From Acinetobacter sp. NIPH 2100 (GTDB lineage Bacteria > Pseudomonadota > Gammaproteobacteria > Pseudomonadales > Moraxellaceae), in contig NZ_KB850224.1 of the NCBI RefSeq assembly GCF_000369805.1, positions 3,576,460-3,640,459 on the forward strand: a stretch of 64,000 nt of DNA, read 5' to 3'. How positions within the stretch are numbered: the stretch's first letter is position 1; each line of letters opens with the position of its first letter. The position numbers were made by a program, and so were the translations under genes. Shown here piece after piece: positions 34,731-46,355 of this stretch. A model generated the notes under the pieces. The model had not been told where the DNA came from. It made no database searches and worked only from the letters and a program-made list of their open reading frames with translations.

Positions 34731-37700
34731 TTATTGTGGATCAGCTTGGGTTGTTTTCAAAAGCGTTTGCAAATTAGCAGCTTTTGGTTTTACCAGCCAG
34801 AACTTACGACTATAGAAGTCGAACTCATTACGGATCTTGTAGGCCCAAGCACTACCCGTCTCTTGGATATGCTCGTCAAGAATACGCAGTAGATTTTCTT
34901 TGTGGTCTTCCATCGCTTCTGTAGAGATACGATTAAGATCAATAAGTTCGTGGTTATAGTAGTCAACAAAGTCATTATCAAGGTCGAGTACATAAGCAAA
35001 ACCACCTGTCATACCTGCACCGAAGTTATGACCAACTTTACCCAGTACTGTCACCACACCACCTGTCATATATTCACAACAGTGGTCGCCCGCACCTTCA
35101 ATCACGGCAAATGCGCCAGAGTTACGAACTGCAAAACGCTCGCCCGCAGTTCCCGCAGCAAAGACTTTACCGCCAGTCGCACCATATAAACAGGTGTTAC
35201 CAATAATCGCGGTATTTTGCGTTTGGAATGGTGAACCTTTTGGTGGGAAAATCGAAACTCGACCACCCGCCATACCTTTACCCACGTAATCGTTTGCATC
35301 ACCTTCAAGCTTGATATGCAAACCACCCGCGTTCCAAACACCAAGTGACTGACCTGCTGTACCAACAAGGTTCATCACCACTGGGCTGTTTTCCATACCC
35401 AAGTTGCCATAACGACGTGCAATTTCACCTGAGATACGCGCACCAATCGAACGGTCACAGTTACCCACGGTAAAGTTGAATGAGCCACCTGCACCTGCTT
35501 CAATTGCTGGTAACATCTCTGCCACCATTTTCTCCGCCAACACACCTTTATCAAATGGTGCATTGCCTTGAACTTGGCAATATTGCGCCTTACCTTCAGC
35601 AGCAGGATGCGAAGTTAATAATGCACTGAGGTCAAGATGTGCGTGTTTGTCTGTTTCACCCGGTAAAACTTCAAGTAAATCAACACGACCAATCAAGTCT
35701 TTCAATGATGCAACACCAAGTGCAGCTAACCATTCACGTGTTTCTTCAGCGATAAACTTGAAGAAGTTGATCAGCATTTCTGGCTCGCCAATATAATGCT
35801 CTTGACGTAAATGGTCTTGTTGCGTTGCAACACCCGTTGCACAGTTATTTAAGTGACAAATACGTAGGTATTTACAGCCGAGGGCAATCATTGGCGTTGA
35901 ACCAAAGCCAAAGCTTTCAGCACCTAAAATTGCCGCTTTCACTACATCTAAACCTGTTTTCAAACCACCATCGGTTTGAACACGGACTTTACCACGCAAG
36001 TCGTTCACACGAAGCGCTTGATGCGCTTCACTTAAACCGAGTTCCCATGGCGAACCCGCATGGTGAATCGATGAAAGTGGTGATGCTGCTGTACCACCGT
36101 CATAACCAGAAATGGTAATGAAGTCAGCATAGGCTTTTGCAACACCTGCTGCAATCGTTCCAACACCTGGCTCAGACACCAATTTTACCGATACCATCGC
36201 TTGAGGGTTGACTTGTTTCAAGTCAAAGATCAATTGCGATAAATCTTCAATCGAATAAATATCGTGATGCGGTGGTGGTGAAATCAGTGTGACACCTGGT
36301 ACTGAGTAACGTAAACGTGCAATTAAGCCATTCACTTTACCACCTGGTAACTGACCACCCTCACCTGGTTTTGCACCCTGTGCAACTTTAATCTGCAACA
36401 CTTCAGCAGAAGTTAAATATGCAGGAGTTACACCAAAACGACCTGATGCAATTTGTTTGATTTTCGAGTTACGGATTGTGCCATAACGCGCAGGATCTTC
36501 ACCGCCCTCACCGGAGTTCGAGCGACCACCAATGGTATTCATGGCAATGGCAATAGCTTCATGTGCTTCTGGTGATAAGGCACCCAAAGACATACCCGCA
36601 GAGTCAAAACGTGGAAGAATATCTTCAATCGTTTCAACTTGATCTAAAGCAATCGAATTTGTTGTTTTTAACTTAAACAAGTCACGGATCGTTGCAACAG
36701 GACGGTTGTTGACCAGTTCCGCATATTCTTTAAAGTCAACATATTGACCAGAACGTACCGCCTTGTGCAAAGAGTTAATCACGTCTGGGTTAAACGCGTG
36801 ATACTCTTTACCAAATACGAATTTAAGCAAACCACCTTGATCAATCGGTTTACGATGCTGCCAAGCAGTCGTTGCCAGTTTTTTCTGATCTTTCTCTAAA
36901 TCTGCAAATGTTGCACCTTGAATACGGCTTGGTACGCCAAGGAAACATTTATCGACCACTTCAGATGACAGACCTACTGCTTCAAATAATTGACCACCAC
37001 GGTAAGAGGCAACTGTTGAGATACCCATTTTAGAAAGGACTTTAAGTAAGCCTTTTTCCATACCTTTACGGAAGTTTGCTTGCGCCTGAATTGGATCACC
37101 CAATAACTCGCCTTTTGCAACCAGATCATTGATCACATCATAAGCTAGATATGGATAAACTGCTGTCGCACCAAAGCCAAGCAATACTGCAAACTGATGT
37201 GGATCACGTGCAAAACCAGTTTCAACTAAAATGTTCGCATCGGTACGCAAACCCGTTTTAATCAAATGATGGTGTACCGCACCTGTTGCCAATGCTGCAT
37301 TTGCAGGTAAGAAACCTTCACGGAAATTTTTATCCGTTAATACGATTAAGGTTTTACCATCACGTACGGCCTGTGCTGATTCTTCACAGATACGTGCAAT
37401 TGCTGCTTGCAATCCTTCAGCTTCGACATAGTTCAGATCAATATCAACAACGCCATAACCTTCGCGCTCTTTTTCAACATCGCGAAGCTGCTGCATTTTT
37501 GAATTAGACAATACAGGGCTTGAAATGATGATACGGTCTGCATGCTCTGGACCTTGCTCGAACACATTTTGTTCGCGACCCAAACAAGTTTCCAATGACA
37601 TCACGATCGATTCACGTAATGGATCGATTGGCGGGTTGGTCACTTGTGCAAACTGCTGACGGAAGTAGTCAGAAACATGGCGTACTTGACGAGACAATAC

Positions 37701-39215
37701 CGCCATTGGCGTATCATCACCCATTGAACCGACTGCTTCTTGACCGCTTTCTGCGATTGGACGTAACAATTGGTCGCGCTCTTCAAATGTCACCATAAAC
37801 ATTTTTTGCGCTGCTTTTAATGCATCGCCAGTTAAGCCTTGATCGACCAATTGCTCTTCAAGCTGTGGATTGGCTTGTAAACGAATCGCATGATCACGTA
37901 ACCATTCACGATATGGACGCATATTTTTAAGGTGATTGCTGACATCTTTAGTCTCAAGCACTTTGCCTGTTAAGGTATCAATCACCAAGATTTGACCTGG
38001 ACCCACACGGCCTTTAGATACGACATCTTCAGGTTCATAGCCCCATACACCAATCTCAGATGCAAGGGTAATGTAATCATTCTTGGTGATGACCCAACGC
38101 GCTGGACGTAGACCATTACGGTCTAACATACAAATTGCATGACGACCATCTTGAATCACCAGACCTGCAGGACCATCCCAAGCTTCCATGTGCTTCGAGT
38201 TGAACTCATAGAATGCACGTAAATCGGCATCTAAAGTTTCAACGTTTTGCCATGCTGGTGGAACCAACATACGTAAGGCACGGAATAAATCCATACCACC
38301 ACCAACAAGAATCTCAAGCATGTTATCCAAACTTGATGAATCCGAACCAGTACGGTTCACAATTGGATTTAACTCGGTTAAACCTGGTAGTAATGGGTTT
38401 TCAAATTTTGGTGTACGCGCCAAAGCCCAGTTACGGTTCGCAGTAATGGTATTGATTTCACCATTGTGCGCAAGGTAACGGAATGGTTGAGCCAATGGCC
38501 AACGTGGCAATGTATTGGTTGAGAAACGCTGATGGAACACCACGATATGTGATTTTAAGCGTTCATCCGCCAAGTCGGTATAGAAGTCAGCAATTGCCGC
38601 TGGCATCATCAAACCTTTATAGGTGATAACAGTCGTTGCCAACGTCGTCACATAAAAAAGTGGATCATTTTGTAATAATTGTTCTGCGCGACGACGAGCC
38701 AAGAAGAGTTTACGGTTAAACTCAACCTCAGTTAAACCCATTGGGCAATTGACAAGAATTTGTTCAAATGCAGGTAATGATTGCAGTGCAATTTCACCTA
38801 AAGCATCATTATTGGTTGGAACAACACGCCATGCTGCAACAGTCAAACCAGCAGCTTCGATTTCTTTATTTAGAATATTTTTTGCATTTTGAGCTAAAGC
38901 AGGGTCAATATTTAGAAATACCGTACCAGCAGCAAAAATCTCGGTCAGATTGGTACCTAACTTTTGAGCTTCATCACGGAAAAATTGTTTTGGCATGGCC
39001 AATAACAATCCGCACCCATCTCCTGTTTTACCATCCGCGGCAATACCACCACGGTGCGTCATGCAACTTAAACTGTGAATCGCAGTTTCGACCAGATGAT
39101 GGCTTGATTCACCCTTCATATGGGCAATCAGACCAAAACCACAGTTATCCTTAAACTCATCAGGCTGATATAAACCTTGAGCGGGAGCTACAGTATTAGG
39201 CGATGGCATGTGCAT
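34731..39215 (-). CDS. gltB: Glutamate synthase (NADPH) large subunit
   Basis: 1,494 residues from the ATG at 39215 (AAGGG upstream). The class II amidotransferase domain starts at Cys in [13 protein letters not shown] after a short propeptide. The central and FMN-binding domains carry a [3Fe-4S] site with the CX5CX4C pattern in [15 protein letters not shown], and the C-terminal GXGXG beta-helix domain is present. With GltD it makes two glutamates from glutamine and 2-oxoglutarate. A sigma-54-like promoter with an NtrC-like site lies about 290 bases upstream, implying nitrogen control and a long 5' leader. Confidence 0.97.
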   Translation of the reverse strand: MHMPSPNTVAPAQGLYQPDEFKDNCGFGLIAHMKGESSHHLVETAIHSLSCMTHRGGIAADGKTGDGCGLLLAMPKQFFRDEAQKLGTNLTEIFAAGTVFLNIDPALAQNAKNILNKEIEAAGLTVAAWRVVPTNNDALGEIALQSLPAFEQILVNCPMGLTEVEFNRKLFLARRRAEQLLQNDPLFYVTTLATTVITYKGLMMPAAIADFYTDLADERLKSHIVVFHQRFSTNTLPRWPLAQPFRYLAHNGEINTITANRNWALARTPKFENPLLPGLTELNPIVNRTGSDSSSLDNMLEILVGGGMDLFRALRMLVPPAWQNVETLDADLRAFYEFNSKHMEAWDGPAGLVIQDGRHAICMLDRNGLRPARWVITKNDYITLASEIGVWGYEPEDVVSKGRVGPGQILVIDTLTGKVLETKDVSNHLKNMRPYREWLRDHAIRLQANPQLEEQLVDQGLTGDALKAAQKMFMVTFEERDQLLRPIAESGQEAVGSMGDDTPMAVLSRQVRHVSDYFRQQFAQVTNPPIDPLRESIVMSLETCLGREQNVFEQGPEHADRIIISSPVLSNSKMQQLRDVEKEREGYGVVDIDLNYVEAEGLQAAIARICEESAQAVRDGKTLIVLTDKNFREGFLPANAALATGAVHHHLIKTGLRTDANILVETGFARDPHQFAVLLGFGATAVYPYLAYDVINDLVAKGELLGDPIQAQANFRKGMEKGLLKVLSKMGISTVASYRGGQLFEAVGLSSEVVDKCFLGVPSRIQGATFADLEKDQKKLATTAWQHRKPIDQGGLLKFVFGKEYHAFNPDVINSLHKAVRSGQYVDFKEYAELVNNRPVATIRDLFKLKTTNSIALDQVETIEDILPRFDSAGMSLGALSPEAHEAIAIAMNTIGGRSNSGEGGEDPARYGTIRNSKIKQIASGRFGVTPAYLTSAEVLQIKVAQGAKPGEGGQLPGGKVNGLIARLRYSVPGVTLISPPPHHDIYSIEDLSQLIFDLKQVNPQAMVSVKLVSEPGVGTIAAGVAKAYADFITISGYDGGTAASPLSSIHHAGSPWELGLSEAHQALRVNDLRGKVRVQTDGGLKTGLDVVKAAILGAESFGFGSTPMIALGCKYLRICHLNNCATGVATQQDHLRQEHYIGEPEMLINFFKFIAEETREWLAALGVASLKDLIGRVDLLEVLPGETDKHAHLDLSALLTSHPAAEGKAQYCQVQGNAPFDKGVLAEKMVAEMLPAIEAGAGGSFNFTVGNCDRSIGARISGEIARRYGNLGMENSPVVMNLVGTAGQSLGVWNAGGLHIKLEGDANDYVGKGMAGGRVSIFPPKGSPFQTQNTAIIGNTCLYGATGGKVFAAGTAGERFAVRNSGAFAVIEGAGDHCCEYMTGGVVTVLGKVGHNFGAGMTGGFAYVLDLDNDFVDYYNHELIDLNRISTEAMEDHKENLLRILDEHIQETGSAWAYKIRNEFDFYSRKFWLVKPKAANLQTLLKTTQADPQ

Positions 39216-39508
39216 AGCGTACCCTTCTTTCAACATGGCTCTTTCGAGCAACAAACAATCAATTCACTTTCTGCGATATTGCCGATCAACTCATATAAAG
39301 TTCAATGCTTCGCAAAAACATTTTTCATGGCGAATTTGCAATATACGTCTTTCCTTAACAAGAATCAGCGCATTTCACCATATAAAGTGTTTTCAGTTAT
39401 TACACCTTCACCAATGTTTGTAAAGCACGAAAACTTTCCATTTCACCCAATTAATGAATCATTTAGTACAAAAAAGGGCAATGAGCAGATAAATTAGCAC
39501 CACAAAAA

Positions 39509-39524
39509 AGCAAAAAACATGCCA
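39509..39524 (-). promoter_or_regulatory. Sigma-54-like promoter upstream of gltB
   Basis: The minus strand reads TGGCATGTTTTTTGCT. It matches every fixed position of TGGCACG-N4-TTGCW except the sixth, with correct GG-to-GC spacing. It is about 294 bases before the gltB ATG. Confidence 0.6.
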
Positions 39525-39652
39525 TAAATATAAAAAATTACTAAATCATTAAAAAAGTTAAAATAACATTGAATTAAGTAGAGAAGAGAACTCATTTTCG
39601 CGCATAAAAATGCACCAAAAAATATCATGCTGCTATAAAAAGAATCATATAC

Positions 39653-39667
39653 GCACAACTATGGTGC
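39653..39667. promoter_or_regulatory. NtrC-like enhancer site
   Basis: GCACAACTATGGTGC fits the GCAC-N7-GTGC dyad of NtrC sites. It lies about 130 bases upstream of the sigma-54-like promoter, the usual enhancer distance. A half-site, TGCACCA, occurs at 39611-39617. Confidence 0.5.
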
Positions 39668-39671
39668 GTTA

Positions 39672-40535
39672 TTAATTAAATGGATCGCTCACTTCCCGTT
39701 TCGAAGCATCTGAATTTTCTTTTATTTTTTCAACATTTGTTGGCGGTTTTGGCGCAGATTGGCTCTGCTTCACATTCACAACATTACCTTGCGCATCACG
39801 TTGTGTGACGGTGGTCTTCACCGTTGAAGGCTCCGCAGGACGTACAGCCGTCGTACTCTGTGATGTACTACTTCCCATCAGTAAACTCTCATCTACTCTA
39901 GGCAATGCTGCTGGCCTTAACTGTACTGCATAAAGCTGATTGGTTGCCGATTTCATTTCATCAGAACCCAAATCATTGACCAATGCCGCATAGCTTGACA
40001 ATTGAGCTGGCTTTGGCTGAACAGATTCTGGAAAGGCTAAATTTAATTGTGCAAATTGACGCGTCGCGTCTTCTGCACTCGAAAACACACCATAAGCCAA
40101 AACATATTGCTCAACTTGGTCTTCGCCACTCAAGCGGAAATAAACAAATTTCTTGCGATCTTCACGATTCAACAGAAAGTTTTTTACAATCGCTTCATCT
40201 GAACTACGGAAAATTTCCATGGTCCATTGACGTTGATTTTCGCTGATAAACTTTGTGCCGCGAAATTCAGGTGCGTGCTCATTGGACACCACAACACGCG
40301 TGGTTAAATCCAATGGTTTCACTTCATCTGAGAGTGCCCCAAGATGCGCTGTCGCAGCAACCTTTTCTGGCTGAATTTGTACCTGAGTTTCGGTTTGCGA
40401 TGGCTGCTGTTCTTCTACCAATGCTTTACTATCGGTCACACCCCAAAATATCAATGCAGCAATTAAACAAGCCACAGCAAAGACTAGCCAGCTATATTGT
40501 TGAATGTTTTGCCAAATTGATCGTGATACAGCCAT
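39672..40535 (-). CDS. SPOR-domain-like membrane protein (DamX-like)
   Basis: 287 residues. One membrane segment (about 16-33) follows a short cytoplasmic N-terminus; the rest is periplasmic. A SPOR-like fold is suggested around residues 105-170 (QWTMEIFRSSDEA, EQYVLAYGVFSSAEDATRQFAQL), then a Ser/Thr/Pro/Gln-rich tail. SPOR proteins bind denuded peptidoglycan at division sites. The position after aroK and aroB matches damX in E. coli, which supports orthology although the sequence is divergent. GGGAAAAGC precedes the start, 20 bases after the aroB stop. Confidence 0.72.
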   Translation of the reverse strand: MAVSRSIWQNIQQYSWLVFAVACLIAALIFWGVTDSKALVEEQQPSQTETQVQIQPEKVAATAHLGALSDEVKPLDLTTRVVVSNEHAPEFRGTKFISENQRQWTMEIFRSSDEAIVKNFLLNREDRKKFVYFRLSGEDQVEQYVLAYGVFSSAEDATRQFAQLNLAFPESVQPKPAQLSSYAALVNDLGSDEMKSATNQLYAVQLRPAALPRVDESLLMGSSTSQSTTAVRPAEPSTVKTTVTQRDAQGNVVNVKQSQSAPKPPTNVEKIKENSDASKREVSDPFN

Positions 40536-40554
40536 GCTTTTCCCAAATGATTAA

Positions 40555-41637
40555 TTATGCAGATTGATTTGCAAGAATAGATTGTTTCATTAGCTCAACA
40601 TCAAAATCTTTGGTAATCACGGCTTGCCCTAATTTTTTCAATAAAACCAAGCGTAATTGACCATTTAAGACTTTTTTGTCATGCGACATATAAGCCAAGA
40701 ATTCATCTAGTGGAATTTGGGGACATGATATCGGTAATTGGGCGCGTTGAATGATATTTTTTGTACGTTGTAAGTCGTCGGCAGAGATCCAACCTAAACG
40801 ATGCGACAAATCGGCAGCCATGACCATACCCGTAGCAACCGCCTCACCATGAAGCCAAGTACCGTAGCCCAAATATGATTCAATCGCATGACCATAGGTA
40901 TGCCCAAGGTTGAGTAATGCTCGCTCCCCTTGTTCTTTCTCATCATTGGCCACAATCCGTGCTTTATGTGCACATGAACGATAAACTGCTTCTGCTAACA
41001 AGTTTGCATCGCGCGCAACCAAGGCATCTATGTTGTGCTCCAACCAAGCCAAGAAATCAATATCACCCAATAGCGCATATTTTATGACTTCAGATAAGCC
41101 TGCCGAAAGCTCACGGTCAGGCAGCGTCTCAAGTTGTGCCATATCGGCAAGCACGACCTGTGGCTGCTGGAAAGCACCCAACATATTTTTGCCTAAAGGA
41201 TGATTAATCCCTGTCTTTCCACCCACACTTGAATCTACTTGAGATAACAAGGTCGTTGGCACCTGCACAAAATAAACGCCACGTTGGAAGCAAGCAGATG
41301 CAAACCCAGCCATATCTCCAATTACACCGCCACCCAAGGCCAATACCGTACAATCACGGTTAAAACCAGCTTCCAATAAAGCATCAAAAATTAAATTCAG
41401 ATGCTGAATATCTTTATACTTTTCGCCATCTGGCAAAATGCATTGCGCAACTTGCTTATCTAACTGGGTTAACACATTCACATAATGTTCGAGATACAAG
41501 GGTGCAACAGTGGTATTGGACACCAACATCACTTGTCGGCCATGTAAATACGGTTCGAGCAATGCTTTGGGATCTAAATGACTACCAATAAAGATGGGAT
41601 AACGACGATCACCTAACTCAACATGTAACGTTTGCAT
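40555..41637 (-). CDS. aroB: 3-dehydroquinate synthase
   Basis: 360 residues. It converts DAHP to 3-dehydroquinate, step two of the shikimate pathway, using NAD and a divalent metal. Key motifs: PDGEKYKD, the NAD site [36 protein letters not shown], and the metal ligands in [23 protein letters not shown] and [10 protein letters not shown]. It follows aroK after 20 bases in the pilMNOPQ-aroK-aroB arrangement common in gammaproteobacteria. Confidence 0.97.
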   Translation of the reverse strand: MQTLHVELGDRRYPIFIGSHLDPKALLEPYLHGRQVMLVSNTTVAPLYLEHYVNVLTQLDKQVAQCILPDGEKYKDIQHLNLIFDALLEAGFNRDCTVLALGGGVIGDMAGFASACFQRGVYFVQVPTTLLSQVDSSVGGKTGINHPLGKNMLGAFQQPQVVLADMAQLETLPDRELSAGLSEVIKYALLGDIDFLAWLEHNIDALVARDANLLAEAVYRSCAHKARIVANDEKEQGERALLNLGHTYGHAIESYLGYGTWLHGEAVATGMVMAADLSHRLGWISADDLQRTKNIIQRAQLPISCPQIPLDEFLAYMSHDKKVLNGQLRLVLLKKLGQAVITKDFDVELMKQSILANQSA

Positions 41638-41657
41638 AAACTTAAACCAACCAGAAA

Positions 41658-42218
41658 CTACTTAACTTGTTTAGATAAAATAACGTTCAAAATACGTTGT
41701 GCTAAATCCCGCGCTGCACCTTGATTTGTTTCAATGATATAGTGTGCAACCTCGCGATATAAAGGATCTCGCGCCGCCAATAAATCTCGTAATTTTTGTT
41801 CTGGATTTTCAACTTGTAATAATGGGCGATTTTTATCGCGATAGGTGCGCTGTAATTGCAGCTCTACAGGCGTATAAAGATAAATAACAATACCACGTTG
41901 TTTTAAAAATTCGCGATTTTGGGGTTGAGTCACCACGCCACCGCCCGTCGCCAATACCAAGAGTGAACGAGAGGTTAGATCATTCAATACGTTGGTTTCA
42001 CGCAATCTGAACCCTACTTCGCCTTCTTTTTCAAAAATCCATGGAATTGTCGCACCTGTTTTACGCTCGATTTCATGATCACTATCAATAAAATCTCGAC
42101 CTAACAATTCTGCTAAATGCCGACCAACTGTTGTTTTCCCTGCCCCCATTGGCCCTACCAAATAGATATTTGGTAGGGTTTCAAACGCTTTGCTTGGCAA
42201 CGCGCCACCTATATTCAT
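41658..42218 (-). CDS. aroK: Shikimate kinase
   Basis: 186 residues. The P-loop [12 protein letters not shown], the shikimate site [18 protein letters not shown], the ATGGGVV motif and the lid RDKNRPLL are intact. It phosphorylates shikimate in step five of the pathway. The chosen ATG lacks a clear ribosome site; it starts 19 bases after pilQ and may rely on coupling. About 10-15 residues precede the usual start of the fold. Confidence 0.96.
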   Translation of the reverse strand: MNIGGALPSKAFETLPNIYLVGPMGAGKTTVGRHLAELLGRDFIDSDHEIERKTGATIPWIFEKEGEVGFRLRETNVLNDLTSRSLLVLATGGGVVTQPQNREFLKQRGIVIYLYTPVELQLQRTYRDKNRPLLQVENPEQKLRDLLAARDPLYREVAHYIIETNQGAARDLAQRILNVILSKQVK

Positions 42219-42237
42219 TGCAATTATTGAAAATATA

Positions 42238-44421
42238 TTAATGATTTCTCGTCAAAGTGTCATTAACAATTCTCGGCGTAATAAAAATAAGCAGTTCACG
42301 TTTATTGTCTGTTTTCATATCTCGACGGAATAAACGCCCAACATAAGGTAGATCACCTAAGAACGGCACCTTTACTTGAGAACTAATGTTTTCTTGTTCA
42401 AAAATCCCACCGAGCACTACAGTCTCACCATTGTCCACCAAGACATTGGTATCGATTTGGTTTTTATTAATGGTCAATTGACCCGTTGGTGTTGGTGTGC
42501 TTTGTGAGTCTTTAGTAATGTTCAGCTTCATCATCACCTTACCATCAGGTGTAATACTTGGGGTAACATCCAGACTCAACGTTGCATCAATAAATTCCGT
42601 TTTAGGTACAGCATTTACCCCGCCACCCGAAGAAGAGGTATACGGAATTTTCTTACCTGATTCAATTTTTGCTGGTTGTTTATCTGCAGTCATCACTTTC
42701 GGTGTAGAAATGACTTCACCATAACCATCCGCTTGCACGGCTGATAACTCTAGGTCCAACATAAAGTCAGACAGGCTGATCAAACCAAAAGCGATACGAC
42801 TTGCACCAGGTGTCACTGCACCTAGGTCGACATTCAAGTTATCTGGGCGTTCAATCTCATATTTCCAACCACCCGTATCACTATCTTTCTCTGGCTTACG
42901 TAAATTCCATAAGGTCGTATCACTACCCCCCACTAATAAATCATTATTACTGCTGATCCCCTGTGATAAAATGCCCCATTTCACCCCCATCTCCCGGGTA
43001 AAATCGGTACTGGCACTGACGATACGCGCTTCAATCATCACTTGCTTAACAGACACATCCAACAAATCCACCATCTTGCGAATTTGATCAATTTTTTGCG
43101 AGGTGTCATTGATAATCAAAGTATTGGTTCTTGGATCTGTTGATACCGTACCTCTTGGACTCAATAAACCTCCAGCCAACGTATCATTACTAACAGAACC
43201 AGAGCTGCCACTATTATTGGTATTTGCATTTTTACCTTGTGTAATTAACTTCTCAATATCCGCTGCTTTCGCATAGCTTAATTGGATATATTCTGTTTGC
43301 AGTGGTGCTAACTTCACACTCTGTGCAATTGCTTTGGCTTCCTCTTCTTCGGCCTTAATTAACTCAGAAACAGGTGCAATCCAAATCACACTGCCATTAC
43401 GGCGTTTATCCAAATTTTTGGTTTTTAATACAATATCTAAAGCCTGATCCCATGGCACATCTTTTAAACGCAACGTAATATTGCCTTGCACTGTATCTGC
43501 TGCCACCATATTGATCCCAGTAAAGTCTGCCAGTAACTGTAATACTCGACGAACTTCTATATCTTGGAAATCTAAAGAGATTTTGTTGCCCGTATAGCTT
43601 TGTGATTTTGCTTTTGCTGTGGACTTCTCTTCTGGTCGTTTTAAACTAATGGTTAGTTTATTCTCTGCCTGATACGCCATATATTCATAGCTACCCGCAG
43701 ATTGAATGGTAATCACACCATTGCCTTTATCGTTATAAGCATCAACACTTGCAACGGGGGTGGCAAAGTCATTGGTATTTAAACGACGTGCTAAATGCAT
43801 CGGAATTTTATTTCCCGCAGTACGCACCACAATTTTACTGCCCTGTTGCTGCACATCGACTGGGGTGTTATTGCCCAACAAATCAATCACAACCAACCCT
43901 TCACCTTGGTTCCCTCTCTGGAAACCAATATTAGAAACGCCTTGTTGTACCTGACGTGTAGCCACAGCTGGACTGTTGATTGTCGTTGGTTTTGCTGAAT
44001 TGATTTTCAATACAAAGGTATTGCCTTCAATGCGTGTCGTAAACGCACCTGCATCTTTTAAATTTACGATGACTCGAGAGCGCTGGTCATCTGATGCTAC
44101 TTCTACCGAGCTGGCTTCAGCAGTCGATACCGGAATCGAATTTTTCGTCAAGCTCTGCTGTGCTTTATCAAAGTCCAAAATCAAACGAGAAGGCTGCTCA
44201 AGTTGATAGGCCTGCGGTTGCGGTGGAAGACCGTTAAACATGACACGAATCTCCGTGCCCTGATCTGCTGCTAAGCTCATTGGTACAATATTGGTCATAC
44301 TCACTTGCGCTGATGCAACTTGCATCACTGCAATCGCGATTGCACCCATAGAAAATTGACGGAATGCATGATTCATGGTCTTCGCTTCCCCAAATAAAGA
44401 ATCTTTAAACTGTTTTTTCAT
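42238..44421 (-). CDS. pilQ: Type IV pilus outer-membrane secretin
   Basis: 727 residues from the ATG at 44421 (AAGGGAATAAC upstream). A signal peptide ends near VASAQVSM. One or two AMIN domains that bind peptidoglycan, an STN/N0 domain (ISLDFQDIEVRRVLQLLADFTG), N1 repeats and the secretin channel (VPFLGDLPYVGRLFR, RELLIFITPRIV) follow. PilQ forms the gate for pilus extrusion and DNA uptake. It overlaps nothing but starts 16 bases after the pilP stop. Confidence 0.97.
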   Translation of the reverse strand: MKKQFKDSLFGEAKTMNHAFRQFSMGAIAIAVMQVASAQVSMTNIVPMSLAADQGTEIRVMFNGLPPQPQAYQLEQPSRLILDFDKAQQSLTKNSIPVSTAEASSVEVASDDQRSRVIVNLKDAGAFTTRIEGNTFVLKINSAKPTTINSPAVATRQVQQGVSNIGFQRGNQGEGLVVIDLLGNNTPVDVQQQGSKIVVRTAGNKIPMHLARRLNTNDFATPVASVDAYNDKGNGVITIQSAGSYEYMAYQAENKLTISLKRPEEKSTAKAKSQSYTGNKISLDFQDIEVRRVLQLLADFTGINMVAADTVQGNITLRLKDVPWDQALDIVLKTKNLDKRRNGSVIWIAPVSELIKAEEEEAKAIAQSVKLAPLQTEYIQLSYAKAADIEKLITQGKNANTNNSGSSGSVSNDTLAGGLLSPRGTVSTDPRTNTLIINDTSQKIDQIRKMVDLLDVSVKQVMIEARIVSASTDFTREMGVKWGILSQGISSNNDLLVGGSDTTLWNLRKPEKDSDTGGWKYEIERPDNLNVDLGAVTPGASRIAFGLISLSDFMLDLELSAVQADGYGEVISTPKVMTADKQPAKIESGKKIPYTSSSGGGVNAVPKTEFIDATLSLDVTPSITPDGKVMMKLNITKDSQSTPTPTGQLTINKNQIDTNVLVDNGETVVLGGIFEQENISSQVKVPFLGDLPYVGRLFRRDMKTDNKRELLIFITPRIVNDTLTRNH

Positions 44422-44437
44422 TGTTATTCCCTTAATC

Positions 44438-44965
44438 TTACGGTGCTGGTCCAATTAAAACGAGTGTACGAGGTCTTTCGACATAGCCTTCACGACCATC
44501 AGGTACAATCTCCACCAAATCTATTTGGGTTGGACTAATTTTAATAATACGTCCTTGGTTCATCCCCAAATAACTACCAACTTGCACACGTTCAATTTGA
44601 CCATCTGGTGTTTGAATAAGCGCAATGGTATTGCTGGTTTTACCCCGCATACTGCCCTTCATATTCAACGATTCCAGCGCATAACTTTCTAAAGGTTGTG
44701 GCTGGCGATTAAAATTCGGATACACACGTTTACCCGCCATAATTTTTAACTCAGCTGCCAAAGAACTTGGCATAAACGGGCTTTTAAGCTGATGTGCTGA
44801 ATAGTTAAACAATGGCACAGGGGTAAAGATCGGTGCAGGTTCAATCGGCAAAGGTGGCTGATTACGAATTTCTGCCATCTTCTCATTCACGGCATCAATC
44901 CGAGAGTCACACCCCACCAGAGTTAACCCAATCAATAAACTCAGTAATAATTTATAGTTATTCAC
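44438..44965 (-). CDS. pilP: Type IV pilus inner-membrane lipoprotein
   Basis: 175 residues. The lipobox LTLVGC gives a lipoprotein anchored in the inner membrane. A Pro-rich linker is followed by the beta-sandwich domain that contacts PilQ (LNMKGSMRG, QTPDGQIERVQVGSYLGMNQGRI, LVEIVPDGREGYVERPRTL). It connects PilNO with the secretin. It starts two bases after pilO ends. Confidence 0.96.
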   Translation of the reverse strand: MNNYKLLLSLLIGLTLVGCDSRIDAVNEKMAEIRNQPPLPIEPAPIFTPVPLFNYSAHQLKSPFMPSSLAAELKIMAGKRVYPNFNRQPQPLESYALESLNMKGSMRGKTSNTIALIQTPDGQIERVQVGSYLGMNQGRIIKISPTQIDLVEIVPDGREGYVERPRTLVLIGPAP

Positions 44966-44967
44966 TA

Positions 44968-45702
44968 CTATTTTCCTCCTTGCGCAGGTGGAGTAGTCGC
45001 TGCTTGAGTTGTTGGTGCACCCGCAGCATTATTTGCTTGTTCATCCGCCCCGACATAACGATATGTTTTTGCTTTGACGGTATAATTCACAACAGGGATG
45101 TCTGATTTTTTCTGCGTATCCTCTTTTGCTTCAACGGTAAAGTCATGCAAGGTTACGATACGAGGCAAAGCCGCAATACCTGTAACAAAGGCGCCAAAAG
45201 CATGATAGTCGCCTGTGGCATCAATACTGATTGGTTGTTCAATAAAGAACTCTTGTTTAACTTCACTCTCAAGACGGATATTTTTAAACTTCAGACCAGA
45301 GTTCACGCCGGTTAAGTTAATGTCCTCAACCAGACTTGGAATTTCTGTTTCTTTTGGCAACTGTTCTAATTGTTGATTAAAGTTCGCTTCCATTTCTTGA
45401 AGTTGTGCTTGATATTGCTGCAAATTACGTAATTTTGAGTCTTTTTCTCTAAATTCATTGAGCAAACTTTGCTCTTTGGCTTGCTCATTTGCAATCGATT
45501 CAAGTTGAGACTTGATCACCACAAAATAACCCAAGGCAGCAACAGCCAAGAAGACAAAAATCCAGCAGGTAATTTTAACCGAGAGCGGCCAACTACCATA
45601 ATTATTCATATCCAGCGTATTAAATTGCTGGAAGAATTGCTCGACGGACATCTTCTTTTTCTTTGCAGCGACAGTGTCTTGATTCAATTCATCTTGGTTC
45701 AT
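44968..45702 (-). CDS. pilO: Type IV pilus alignment protein
   Basis: 244 residues. A cytoplasmic N-terminus of about 45 residues, one membrane segment, a coiled coil (LNEFREKDSKLRNLQQYQAQLQEMEANF region) and a ferredoxin-like periplasmic domain with FFIEQPISIDATGDYHAFGAFV. It dimerises with PilN. The Ala/Thr/Gln/Pro-rich tail is longer than usual. It overlaps pilN by four bases. Confidence 0.95.
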   Translation of the reverse strand: MNQDELNQDTVAAKKKKMSVEQFFQQFNTLDMNNYGSWPLSVKITCWIFVFLAVAALGYFVVIKSQLESIANEQAKEQSLLNEFREKDSKLRNLQQYQAQLQEMEANFNQQLEQLPKETEIPSLVEDINLTGVNSGLKFKNIRLESEVKQEFFIEQPISIDATGDYHAFGAFVTGIAALPRIVTLHDFTVEAKEDTQKKSDIPVVNYTVKAKTYRYVGADEQANNAAGAPTTQAATTPPAQGGK

Positions 45703-46355
45703 TTCGCCACTCCCGCTGCTGCTACCCCTGATGCGGCCTGTTCTGATGTTGGTGCAGCTTCTGCAGTTGTACCAATCTCACCCAAATCGACAGTCACAAC
45801 AAAGCTGCCATAATTTTCCTCAACACGAGGAACCAGCGAGCTTGCTGTTTTATCTTTATTTTTATTTTCGTCTACCGCCAAGAATGAATTCATAAAGGCA
45901 TTACGATACCAAGGCGAAGCTTCTAAGTTACGTAGTAGCTCAGCAACTGTATTCGGGCTTTCCGCCTTCCCTTCAATCGTGAACTTATCGCCTGTCCGGC
46001 TAAACTTGGTTAAATACATAGTTGGTGGAGTCACCCGTACCAATTCATCCACCAAACGAACCGTAACAGGACGTTGCCCTTGTAGACCTTGAATGAGCTT
46101 CATACGCTCAATGATGGCATTGCGGCGTTCTTGCAAACCGTCGAGTGCTTTTAATTGCGTATCTAAATTTTGGTTGGTACTGACAATCAGTTGATTGGCT
46201 TGCTCTTGATCATTCAATTTATGATCAAAATACATCCACCCTGAAAAAACCGATGCAACCCCTAATGCAGCAACCCCAACACAAAATGCGACAAACTGTT
46301 TCTTTCTTTGTTCTCTTAGCTCATCACGCCAAGGGAGTAAGTTAATCTTTGCCAT
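45699..46355 (-). CDS. pilN: Type IV pilus alignment protein
   Basis: 218 residues. The N-terminal INLLPWRDELREQRKKQF is the PilM-binding signature, followed by one membrane segment, a coiled coil and a periplasmic domain (LTKFSRTGDKFTIEGKAESPNTVAELLRNLE). It joins cytoplasmic PilM to PilO and PilP. The start overlaps the pilM stop by one base. Confidence 0.96.
   Translation of the reverse strand: MAKINLLPWRDELREQRKKQFVAFCVGVAALGVASVFSGWMYFDHKLNDQEQANQLIVSTNQNLDTQLKALDGLQERRNAIIERMKLIQGLQGQRPVTVRLVDELVRVTPPTMYLTKFSRTGDKFTIEGKAESPNTVAELLRNLEASPWYRNAFMNSFLAVDENKNKDKTASSLVPRVEENYGSFVVTVDLGEIGTTAEAAPTSEQAASGVAAAGVAK

Larger units (their letters stand above)
39216..39671. other. Long gltB leader and control region
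   Basis: 456 bases with no convincing gene on either strand. It holds the sigma-54-like promoter at 39509-39524 and the NtrC-like dyad at 39653-39667. The stretch 39216-39498 would form an untranslated leader of about 280 bases if that promoter is used. I could not identify a known riboswitch or a stable hairpin with a T run in it. Confidence 0.5.
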
